Program-made: the position numbers and the translations under genes
Notes under the pieces: model-generated
What the model saw: only the letters and a program-made list of their open reading frames with translations
The model's database searches: none
What the model was told of the DNA's origin: nothing
Part shown: positions 7,342 to 13,776 of the stretch, piece after piece
Layout: every line of letters begins with the position of its first letter
How positions within the stretch are numbered: position 1 is the stretch's first letter
Assembly (NCBI GenBank): GCA_017395725.1
Contig: JAFQOB010000238.1
Coordinates: forward strand, 1 to 13,776
Source: Clostridia bacterium
Lineage (GTDB): Bacteria; Bacillota_A; Clostridia; Oscillospirales; CAG-272
DNA: 13,776 nucleotides
Direction of reading: 5' to 3'

Positions 7342-8619
7342 ATGAAAAGATTATTTTTAGTACTTTTCGCATTGCTCCTTGTGGTAGCAATGGCATCTTG
7401 CGGAAAAAAGAATAATGGCGATTCTCCGGAAACCACCATTAATCCTTTGGGAAACTCCGTAAAAACAGAAGCTCCCAAAACTGAAACTCAAGCCCCTAAA
7501 GAAACACTTGTTGACCCTGCAAAGTATGAGCCTGATCTTTCAAAGTATGATTCATACAAAAAATTTGAAGCTCCCAAGGGTAACCCCAGAGATATTGTTT
7601 ACGACTACATGTACGCTATGTCTCAAATCAAATGGGTAGCTACACAAGATTGGAACACTCACTGGAAAGTACAGGGCGACTTCGGAGTAAATATTACCTA
7701 TAAAAAAGGTAAAACCTACTACGGTATTCCCTATTCAAACACAAAGTGCGGACTTTCTGTTTTTGAAAACTTTGTAATTGACGGTAAATTCACTCCTAAC
7801 AGTGATTACTACGAAGAGCTTATCGGAAACCATTGCTCTTCTTCTATGGGACTTGCTTATCAGCAGATTCTCGATTTCCCCTACTCAGGCGGACTTAAAG
7901 AAAATGCTTCACGTAAAGGCTTGATTAAAATTGCAGCCCCGCTTGAAATTCCTCCGTCAAGAACCCCGAATAATCCTGATGACTGGATTTCTGAAACTGT
8001 TACAGCTCACAACGGTGCAGAAAAGCTCTATGAAGCATACGCATCACTTGGCAAGGGCGATATTCTTTACAAGCAGATCGACGGCTCCGGTCACACACGT
8101 ATGGTAACAAAAGTTGAAGTCAACAAATCTGTTGCAGGTAAGATTCTTCCTTCAAGAAGCTTTGTTTACTGTATCGAACAGACAAACGCTTGGGCTGATT
8201 CAAAACAAGAATCAACTTGGTTCATTGACAGAAAATACTCTTTTGACACCCTTAACAGCACAAACTTCACCCCATATACACTTTGCATCTACCACGAAGA
8301 AAATCCCAAGATTTACGATGCATACATTATGATGACCGGTAAGAACACCGAAAACACCATTAAGAAAATGCTTGCAGGTACAATTGAATCTACATTCCCT
8401 CTTAACTATGTCAGAGCAACAATCACAGACGCTAACGGCAACATTGTAAGTGAAGCAATGAAATATGATTTCTCTAAAAACTACAAAGTAACCCTCCGTG
8501 ATATGACATATCAACTCGGCGCAGAAAAGCTTCCTGCAGGTACATATACATTTAATCTTCAAGCTGCTATCGCAAGAGGCTCTTGGGACATTGAAACTAT
8601 TCAATTTACAGTAGGATAA
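7342..8619 (+). CDS. Array copy D: lipoprotein paralogue, sister of C
   Basis: The protein is 425 residues, with signal peptide 1-19 and lipobox M-A-S-C20. The linker (21-70) contains SVKTEAPKTE like C, at nearly the same position. The core has KTYYGIPYS (124-132), Cys165 in GNHCSSSM, His251 in SGHTRMV, Glu279 in IEQTNAW and W-F-I-D (293-296). The C-terminal domain ends AAIARGSWDIETIQFTV. It lies 38 bases after C, with AAAGGA before ATG 7342. Gene D is followed by the only long spacer in the array, with a strong hairpin, so it may end the first transcription unit. The protein probably displays the same enzyme type as C at the outer face of the membrane; any difference in target is not readable. 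Confidence 0.85.
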   Translation: MKRLFLVLFALLLVVAMASCGKKNNGDSPETTINPLGNSVKTEAPKTETQAPKETLVDPAKYEPDLSKYDSYKKFEAPKGNPRDIVYDYMYAMSQIKWVATQDWNTHWKVQGDFGVNITYKKGKTYYGIPYSNTKCGLSVFENFVIDGKFTPNSDYYEELIGNHCSSSMGLAYQQILDFPYSGGLKENASRKGLIKIAAPLEIPPSRTPNNPDDWISETVTAHNGAEKLYEAYASLGKGDILYKQIDGSGHTRMVTKVEVNKSVAGKILPSRSFVYCIEQTNAWADSKQESTWFIDRKYSFDTLNSTNFTPYTLCIYHEENPKIYDAYIMMTGKNTENTIKKMLAGTIESTFPLNYVRATITDANGNIVSEAMKYDFSKNYKVTLRDMTYQLGAEKLPAGTYTFNLQAAIARGSWDIETIQFTVG

Positions 8620-8636
8620 TTTATTTACTTTTTTAT

Positions 8637-8663
8637 ACACAACAGCCTTTTAGGCTGTTGTGT
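8637..8663 (+). terminator. Strong hairpin after copy D, probable terminator or processing site
   Basis: A perfect 12-bp stem pairs ACACAACAGCCT (8637-8648) with its complement at 8652-8663, leaving a 3-base loop (or 11 bp with 5 bases). It begins 18 bases after the D stop. The following sequence is T-rich but interrupted, so termination may be partial. The preceding T6 would not help the minus strand. Confidence 0.65.
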
Positions 8664-8684
8664 GTAAATTGTATTTTGTTTTCT

Positions 8685-8718
8685 ATAAACCTAAAATCCA
8701 CTTTGTTTTAGGCTTATA
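8685..8718 (+). other. Second inverted repeat in the D-E spacer
   Basis: CCTAAAA (8690-8696) pairs with TTTTAGG (8706-8712), and flanking bases extend the match to about 12 pairs with one mismatch. It sits between the D terminator-like hairpin and gene E. It could be an operator or part of the E leader. I could not find a convincing -35/-10 pair for E in the remaining spacer. Confidence 0.35.
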
Positions 8719-8795
8719 AAAGGCAAAATTCATATATTTTATTTTTCTGCTTAAAAATTTATTGCCTATTTCTACATAAATGAAAGGATATATTT

Positions 8796-10085
8796 ATGAA
8801 AAAATTACTATTTGTTGCAATTCTGTCACTTGCGGTCTTGCTGGGCGTTACCTCGTGTAACACTCCCTCAAACGAACCTTTAGATACAACTCAATCAGAA
8901 ACGAATGGGAATAAAAACCCAAGTTCTATAAAAACAGAAGCCCCCGCGACTTCTTCGGTTCCCGAAACAAAAACAGAACCTGAAGAAGAAAATCCCTGGC
9001 CCGAAGATACAAGCAAGTTTTCATTCTTCCAAAAGTTTGACGCCCCCACAGGTAATCCTCGCGAAATCGTTATGGATTATATGATGAAAATGGCTGAAAT
9101 CAAATGGAAGCCTGCTGAAGACTTTACTATCTGTTGGGAAGGTACTCCCTCCTTTGACCCTAATATGTCACTTATGTTTTTTGACAACAAGACATATCGC
9201 GGTACCACCTACGGTAATACCCATTGCAGTTTGGAGTTGTTCACTCACTTCCTTGACGAAAACAACGTTTTGAAGATGGACAACTACTCGTACGAGAAAA
9301 TTGTCGGAAATAACTGCTCTACTACAATGACTCTCGCTTATCAGCAGATTATCGACCTTCCAATCTCTGTTTTAAAGCCCATTTCCTCAAGAATCGGTCT
9401 TTTGAAGCTTGCCGGAGATTTAAAAATCCCCGAAGGTCTCGGTGACAACTGGTATTCAAACGAAGTCTTCTCCACCAACGGAAGAGATGCTGTATATCAA
9501 GCATATACAACTCTTGATTCGGGCGATATTCTTTACAAAAGTATCCCCGGAACCGGTCATACACGTATGGTAAGAAAGGTTGAAGTTTCAAAGTCAGCCG
9601 CAGGTACTATTATGCCGACCAGAAGCTTTGTTTACTGCGTAGAATCAACTAACGCTTGGGAGGACAGCACTCAAACTTCCCTTTGGTTTATCGACAGAAA
9701 GTATTCATTCTCCGATCTTTTTGACACTTCCTTTATGCCTGTTACGCTTGAAATATTCCATGAAGATAATCCTTCATACAAAGATGCATATATAGCATAT
9801 GACGGAACCCCAAAAGCAGATAACATTCTTAAAGGAATGATTCCGGGAGTTATTTCATCAAACTTCCCATTAAACTATGTTATGTTGACTGTAAAAGACA
9901 CTAACGGAAATGTGGTTTTACGCGAATTAAAAGCCGGTATGACAACTAATTACACATACGATTTGAGAAAAACTTATTTGAAAACAAGCACCCTTGCCAA
10001 CGGTGACTATACACTTACTATAAGAGCCGGTATTGCTCGCGGCGGTGCTGACGTTTGCACAGTCGATTTTTCAGTAAATAAATAA
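8796..10085 (+). CDS. Array copy E: lipoprotein paralogue with a divergent putative active site
   Basis: The protein is 429 residues, the longest copy. Signal peptide 1-20 has lipobox V-T-S-C21. The linker (22-75) includes SIKTEAPAT, a remnant of the C/D linker motif. The core keeps Cys174, His255 in TGHTRMV and Glu283, but the surroundings differ: GNNCSTTM instead of GNHCSSSM, TYRGTTYG instead of TYYGxPYS, and ESTN instead of EQTN. An insertion around 121-130 (DPNMSLMFFD) precedes the Tyr motif. The key residues remain, so I read this as changed specificity rather than inactivation. It is the first gene after the 176-base spacer, so it may head a second transcription unit. AAAGGA precedes ATG 8796. 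Confidence 0.85.
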   Translation: MKKLLFVAILSLAVLLGVTSCNTPSNEPLDTTQSETNGNKNPSSIKTEAPATSSVPETKTEPEEENPWPEDTSKFSFFQKFDAPTGNPREIVMDYMMKMAEIKWKPAEDFTICWEGTPSFDPNMSLMFFDNKTYRGTTYGNTHCSLELFTHFLDENNVLKMDNYSYEKIVGNNCSTTMTLAYQQIIDLPISVLKPISSRIGLLKLAGDLKIPEGLGDNWYSNEVFSTNGRDAVYQAYTTLDSGDILYKSIPGTGHTRMVRKVEVSKSAAGTIMPTRSFVYCVESTNAWEDSTQTSLWFIDRKYSFSDLFDTSFMPVTLEIFHEDNPSYKDAYIAYDGTPKADNILKGMIPGVISSNFPLNYVMLTVKDTNGNVVLRELKAGMTTNYTYDLRKTYLKTSTLANGDYTLTIRAGIARGGADVCTVDFSVNK

Positions 10086-10111
10086 AATTATATAAATTTA
10101 GGAGAAAAACG

Positions 10112-11386
10112 ATGAAAACTTTCAAATTTTTAGTCACACTCGCATTAGCATTTATCCTTGCCTTCTCCCTTGTTGCTTGTTCTTCAGACAAAAATGGTGG
10201 CGAAGAAACAAAACCCAACAATGAAACAACCGCTTCCACACAGGAAGAAACGCAAACAGAAACACAGAATCAACCCTCTTCCGAGGAACCAACAAGTGTT
10301 TTCACCAACAGAGAAAAGCCAGAAGGTACAACCTTTGAACAACTTTTCCCTGCTCCTACAGTTGATAAGAGACAGGCTACATATGACTATATGATGAAAA
10401 TGGCTAAAATCGAGTGGACTCCCGCTGTTGACTTTGTGACAACTCACCGCCCCGACGTTGAGCGTGATTATTCTGTAAACCTCGAATATAAGGCCGGTAA
10501 AAAATATTACGGTATCTGTTACGGCGAAACAAAAGCTAACTTTGATGAATTTTCGATGTACGTTAAAGACGGTGTTTTCACTTGCGATTCCTACTACTAT
10601 CAGGATATTGTCGGTAACCACTGCTCTTCCTGTATGTTCCTTGCATATCAGCAGATCATTCCCGTAGGTTACGGTACTCTCCGTCCTTCTACTGCAAGAA
10701 AAGGAATATTTAAACTCGCAGGCGACCTCCAGAATCCCGGTGATGGAACCTGGTACTCTAAGGATTGCTTTACTCTTAACGGACAGGAAGCAGTATACGA
10801 GGCATTTACCACACTTGACAAAGGCGATATTCTCTTCAAATGTATACCCGGTTCAGGTCATACACGTTTTGTTACAAAGGTAGAAGTCAGCAAGACAATG
10901 TCAGGTAAGCTTAACCCCTCAAGAAGCTACGTATACGTTATTGAAAACACAAATGCTTGGTATGATAACAACAAAAATACAACTTGGTTCGTAGACAAAA
11001 AGTATACCTTTGACAAGCTTTGGTCTACAGAATTTATGCCTATTACACTTGATACATATTTCAACGATAATGACAAGGTTTGGGATGCATATATTTGGTT
11101 TACAGGTAAGAATACCCCCGAACAAATCACCTCTAAGCTCACCGGAAAAATTTCCTCAAACTTCCCCATTAACTTTATGTATATCACAATCGAAGACCAG
11201 AACGGTAACATTGTTAAAAAACATATAAAGAACAATATTACGGAAGCATTTGAAATTGATTTATTCAGAGAAACATTCGGTCTTAAGCTCAACGAACTTC
11301 CTGCAGGTACGTACAAATATACCCTTAAAGCAGGCATTGCAAGAGGCTCAGCTACAATTGAAAGCTTTGAATTTACTGTTAAATAA
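10112..11386 (+). CDS. Array copy F: lipoprotein paralogue, sister of leaderless copy G
   Basis: The protein is 424 residues. Signal peptide 1-22 has lipobox L-V-A-C23. A Glu/Thr/Gln/Asn-rich linker (24-70) is unrelated to the KTEAP linkers of C-E. The core carries KYYGICYG (131-138), Cys171 in GNHCSSCM with a second Cys at 174, His250 in SGHTRFV, Glu278 in IENTNAW and W-F-V-D (292-295). The region around the nucleophile and the following IIPVGYGTLRP loop is shared only with G: residues 160-210 match G at 38 of 51 positions. The C-terminal beta domain ends GIARGSATIESFEFTV. It lies 26 bases after E with AGGAG before ATG 10112, so it is probably in the same transcript. Confidence 0.85.
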   Translation: MKTFKFLVTLALAFILAFSLVACSSDKNGGEETKPNNETTASTQEETQTETQNQPSSEEPTSVFTNREKPEGTTFEQLFPAPTVDKRQATYDYMMKMAKIEWTPAVDFVTTHRPDVERDYSVNLEYKAGKKYYGICYGETKANFDEFSMYVKDGVFTCDSYYYQDIVGNHCSSCMFLAYQQIIPVGYGTLRPSTARKGIFKLAGDLQNPGDGTWYSKDCFTLNGQEAVYEAFTTLDKGDILFKCIPGSGHTRFVTKVEVSKTMSGKLNPSRSYVYVIENTNAWYDNNKNTTWFVDKKYTFDKLWSTEFMPITLDTYFNDNDKVWDAYIWFTGKNTPEQITSKLTGKISSNFPINFMYITIEDQNGNIVKKHIKNNITEAFEIDLFRETFGLKLNELPAGTYKYTLKAGIARGSATIESFEFTVK

Positions 11387-11440
11387 GAAGTTTTACGCAT
11401 TCAATAGCTAAAATTTTGTTTTTTTAGAGGAGAAAAGAAA

Positions 11441-12520
11441 ATGAGTGATTTTACATACCGCGATGACCTGAAAGTAGCAAAATTTCCCGCCCCTATCGGA
11501 AATAAAAGAAAAATTGTTTTCGATTACTATATGAAAATGGCAACTATTCCCTGGGTTGCCCCCCATGACTTCTGCAACACTTGGGCTCCCGGAACAGAAA
11601 AAGATTATGGCGTAAAGCTTGATTACAAGGGTGGTAAAACCTACTACGGCGTTGTTTACGCTAACACTAAAGCTAACTACGACGAATTTTTGGAACACAT
11701 TGATGAAAACGGCGTTCTCCACTGCGATTCCTACTACTATACGGAAATCGTAGGAAATCACTGCTCCTCCTCTATGTTCCTTGCTTATCAGCAGATCATT
11801 CCTATGGGTTGGGGCACACTTCGCCCCTCCGAAGCAAGAAAGGGGCTTACCTGTCTTCCCGCCAACCTCAAAAATCCCGGTCCTTGGACTTGGGTTTCCA
11901 AAGACCTCTTTGATTTAAACGGCGAAGAGGCTATCCACGAAGCTTATGCTTCTCTTGAATACGGTGATATTCTGTTTTTCTGTAAACACGGCTCAGGACA
12001 CGTAAGAATGGTAAGCGGTGTAGACGTTGTAAGAGATGAAAACGGAAAGATTGACCCCGAAAAGAGTTGTGTTATCACAGTTGAAAACTGCAGCGCTTGG
12101 TATACTTCCGACCAAAACTCAACATGGCATATTGACAAGAGATATACATTTGCAAGACTTTTCAAGACTCTCTTTATGCCTATAACTCTTGATACGTTCC
12201 ACGACAATACCCCCATTACCGACGCATACATCTTCTATGACGGTAAGAATAATGCTGAATCAATAAAGAATGGTTTAAGCGGTAAAATTACATCTAACTA
12301 TCCTATGAACTACGTTCGTATAACGGTAAAAGATGAATCCGGTAATATAGTTAAAAAGGTTCATATTCGTAATATGTCCGAACGCTTTGAGGTAGACCTT
12401 AAGGAAGAAGCGGCAGATTTTAATATTTCAGACTTACCTAAGGGTAATTATGAATTCAAACTTCGCGCAAGTATCGCCAGAGGCGTTTGCGAATTTGAAA
12501 ACTTTAAATTCACTGTTTAA
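11441..12520 (+). CDS. Array copy G: leaderless paralogue of F
   Basis: The protein is 359 residues and starts MSDFTYRDDLKVAKFPAP. An in-frame TAG at 11405-11407 and a good AGAGGAG site show that no signal peptide is missing. The putative site is intact: TYYGVVYA (67-74), Cys108 in GNHCSSSM, His187 in SGHVRMV and Glu215. The conserved Asn three residues after that Glu is replaced (ENCS instead of EQTN), which argues that the Glu, not the Asn, is the third catalytic residue. W-H-I-D is at 229-232 and the C-terminal domain ends SIARGVCEFENFKFTV. It pairs with F as B does with A. Predicted cytoplasmic, or exported without a classical signal. Confidence 0.85.
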   Translation: MSDFTYRDDLKVAKFPAPIGNKRKIVFDYYMKMATIPWVAPHDFCNTWAPGTEKDYGVKLDYKGGKTYYGVVYANTKANYDEFLEHIDENGVLHCDSYYYTEIVGNHCSSSMFLAYQQIIPMGWGTLRPSEARKGLTCLPANLKNPGPWTWVSKDLFDLNGEEAIHEAYASLEYGDILFFCKHGSGHVRMVSGVDVVRDENGKIDPEKSCVITVENCSAWYTSDQNSTWHIDKRYTFARLFKTLFMPITLDTFHDNTPITDAYIFYDGKNNAESIKNGLSGKITSNYPMNYVRITVKDESGNIVKKVHIRNMSERFEVDLKEEAADFNISDLPKGNYEFKLRASIARGVCEFENFKFTV

Positions 12521-12538
12521 ACAATATAATTTTCAATC

Positions 12539-12557
12539 AAAGGAGACTGTTACAATG
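12539..12557 (+). promoter_or_regulatory. Ribosome binding site and ATG that set the start of copy H
   Basis: AAAGGAG (12539-12545) lies 9 bases before ATG 12555. The same frame is open upstream to an ATG at 12450 inside gene G, but that start would overlap G by 71 bases, lacks conserved sequence and gives no signal peptide. The ATG at 12555 aligns with the starts of G and I. Confidence 0.85.
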
Positions 12558-13655
12558 GCTGATATGATTTTTATGGATAATTGCAAGGTTGCAAAGTTCC
12601 CTGCCCCCGAAGGCGATAATTACCGTAAAATAGTAAAAGATTATATGCTGAAAATGGCTAACATCACTTGGACCCCTAAAGAAACCTTCAGCATCAAATG
12701 GAAAGGCGAACCCCGCTTCAAAATTGACCTTACATACGAAAAAGGGGTTACATATCACGGTATGACCTACTGTGACACAAAGGGAACTCTCGATATGTTC
12801 GAACAGCTTTTGGAAGATGGTGTGTTTACTGCTAACTCCGAGTTTTATGACGAATGCTTCGGTAACCATTGCTCTGCTTCTATGGACATGGCATATCAGC
12901 AGTGCTTTGATTTCCCCTATACCGGAACAGTAAAGCCTAACCCTCAAAGAGGTATGATGTTAAAGCTCGTTGGCGACCTTAAGCTCCCTACCGCTTACGG
13001 CACAGCTTACGATTCAGCAGACGTATGGGCTATAAACTCAAAAAATGACGTTATGGAAGCTTTCGCCAAGGTTGATACCGGTGATATTCTTTACTACAGC
13101 GATAAACATAAATCCGGACACGCTCGTATGATAAGCCTTCCCGCAGAAGTTGTTCGCTTTGATAACGGGCTTATTGACCCGGAAAACAGTTACATTTACA
13201 CTGTTGAACAAACAAATGCTTGGGATGAAACAGATGCTGCTCAAGGCAAAAGAACAACCTGGTGGATTGACCACAAGTACTCTTTTGATACCCTGTACAA
13301 AAAGCGCTTTAAACCCGTTACTTTCACAGCATACACATCAGGCGAAAAGCTTAAAGATGCATACGTGATATACTCCGGAAGCAACACCGCCGATTCAATC
13401 AAAAACGGTGTTTCGGGCACTGTAACATCAACATTTCCTCTCACATACGTTCGTATAACCGTAACAGATAAAGACGGAAAGTTGGTTCGTACAGCCATTA
13501 AATATAATCTTCCAAAATCCTACCACGAAGATATTTCTGAAATGAACGAGGAGCTTAACCTCTCAACCCTTGAAAAAGGCACTTATAAATTTAATCTCCG
13601 TGCAGGTATTGCAAGGGGCGGCGCTGATTTCGAAACATTTGAATTTACTATATAA
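12555..13655 (+). CDS. Array copy H: leaderless paralogue
   Basis: The protein is 366 residues from ATG 12555 (MADMIFMDNCKVAKFPAPEGD). No signal peptide is present in this or the longer frame. The putative site reads TYHGMTYC (66-73), Cys106 in GNHCSASM, His189 in SGHARMI and Glu218 in VEQTNAW, with W-W-I-D at 236-239. His-to-Glu spacing is 29, one more than in every other copy, from an extra residue in ISLPAEVV. Cys-rich positions (10, 73, 101, 117) are unusual within the family and fit a reducing compartment better than a secreted protein. The C-terminal domain ends GIARGGADFETFEFTI. It is 34 bases after G. Its start resembles copy I. Confidence 0.85.
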   Translation: MADMIFMDNCKVAKFPAPEGDNYRKIVKDYMLKMANITWTPKETFSIKWKGEPRFKIDLTYEKGVTYHGMTYCDTKGTLDMFEQLLEDGVFTANSEFYDECFGNHCSASMDMAYQQCFDFPYTGTVKPNPQRGMMLKLVGDLKLPTAYGTAYDSADVWAINSKNDVMEAFAKVDTGDILYYSDKHKSGHARMISLPAEVVRFDNGLIDPENSYIYTVEQTNAWDETDAAQGKRTTWWIDHKYSFDTLYKKRFKPVTFTAYTSGEKLKDAYVIYSGSNTADSIKNGVSGTVTSTFPLTYVRITVTDKDGKLVRTAIKYNLPKSYHEDISEMNEELNLSTLEKGTYKFNLRAGIARGGADFETFEFTI

Positions 13656-13686
13656 CAATGTATAGTGTTTGAATGGAGACAAATCT

Positions 13687-13776
13687 ATGAGTGAGATGAT
13701 TTACAGCGACAATTGTAAGGTTGCAATATTTAAGCCCCCTGTTGGAGACGATTACCGTCAGATAGTTATGGACTAT
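13687..13776 (+). CDS. Array copy I: leaderless paralogue, first 30 residues, 3' truncated by window
   Basis: The frame opens at ATG 13687 after a GGAGA site and is open to the window edge. The 30 visible residues (starting MSEMIYSDNCKVAIF) match the start of H at 19 of 30 positions and end in the conserved DYRQIVMDY helix. An in-frame TAG at 13663-13665 rules out an upstream signal peptide. The enzyme core lies beyond the window, so only family membership and the absence of a leader can be stated. Confidence 0.88.
   Translation, partial: MSEMIYSDNCKVAIFKPPVGDDYRQIVMDY

Larger units (their letters stand above)
3639..13776 (+). repeat. Tandem array of nine paralogous genes (A-I), last copy truncated by window
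   Basis: Nine consecutive same-strand genes encode the same two-domain protein, separated by 14 to 176 bases. Eight are complete (357-429 residues). Diagnostic motifs recur in the same order in each complete copy: APxG-x-x-R at the N-terminal helix, [TK]Y-x-G-x-x-Y, GN[HN]C-S, AYQQ, GDI, GHxR, an invariant Glu 28 or 29 residues after the His, W-x-[IV]-D, a SN/ST-[FY]-P strand and a final I-x-R-G with FT/FS-V/I. The DNA has diverged, so most duplications are not recent. The array continues past 13776. Confidence 0.97.

Noticed and set aside
12450..12554. Upstream extension of copy H by 35 codons
   Set aside because: It overlaps the end of G, has no conserved sequence and no signal peptide. 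The ATG at 12555 has a good ribosome site and aligns with sister copies.
3639..13776. CRISPR array or mobile element as the source of the repeated structure
   Set aside because: The repetition is in full-length diverged coding sequences. There are no short direct repeats with spacers, and no transposase, integrase or terminal inverted repeats were seen.

Overview
The window reads as a chromosomal segment of a low-to-moderate GC Gram-positive bacterium, most likely a gut-type clostridial (Firmicutes) lineage. Supporting signs are AGGAG-type ribosome binding sites before nearly every gene, a TTG start, lipoprotein signal peptides, and chaperonin and uridine phosphorylase sequences of clostridial character. 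The exact taxon cannot be read from the sequence.

Layout. Positions 1-446 hold the 3' end of groEL (+), closed by a hairpin that also serves the opposite strand. Positions 511-3255 hold a compact minus-strand operon with the order uridine phosphorylase (TTG start, clear promoter), PAP2-family membrane phosphatase, alpha/beta hydrolase. A roughly 320-base AT-rich divergent spacer follows (3317-3638). It carries a candidate extended -10 promoter and a leader with several small inverted repeats.

From 3639 to the window end (10.1 kb, 74% of the window) there is one plus-strand tandem array of paralogous genes: eight complete copies (A-H) and the start of a ninth (I), which runs off the edge. All complete copies share one architecture: a conserved N-terminal helix, a putative papain/NlpC-P60-like cysteine hydrolase core with invariant Cys, His and Glu, and a C-terminal beta-sandwich-like domain of about 80 residues. 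Five copies (A, C, D, E, F) are predicted lipoproteins with a lipobox and a Thr/Glu/Pro-rich linker. Four (B, G, H, I) have no signal peptide and start directly at the conserved domain. Neighbouring copies resemble each other most (A/B, C/D, F/G, H/I). Two of these pairs, A/B and F/G, join a lipoprotein to a leaderless copy.

The array is the most interesting part. I do not recognise the family by name. The hydrolase assignment is a fold-level inference from motif order and spacing. The array may form two transcription units, A-D and E onward, divided by the only long internal spacer (8620-8795), which holds a strong hairpin. If the lipoprotein copies act at the cell surface and the leaderless ones in the cytoplasm, or leave by an unknown route, the locus would be a same-fold enzyme set split across compartments.
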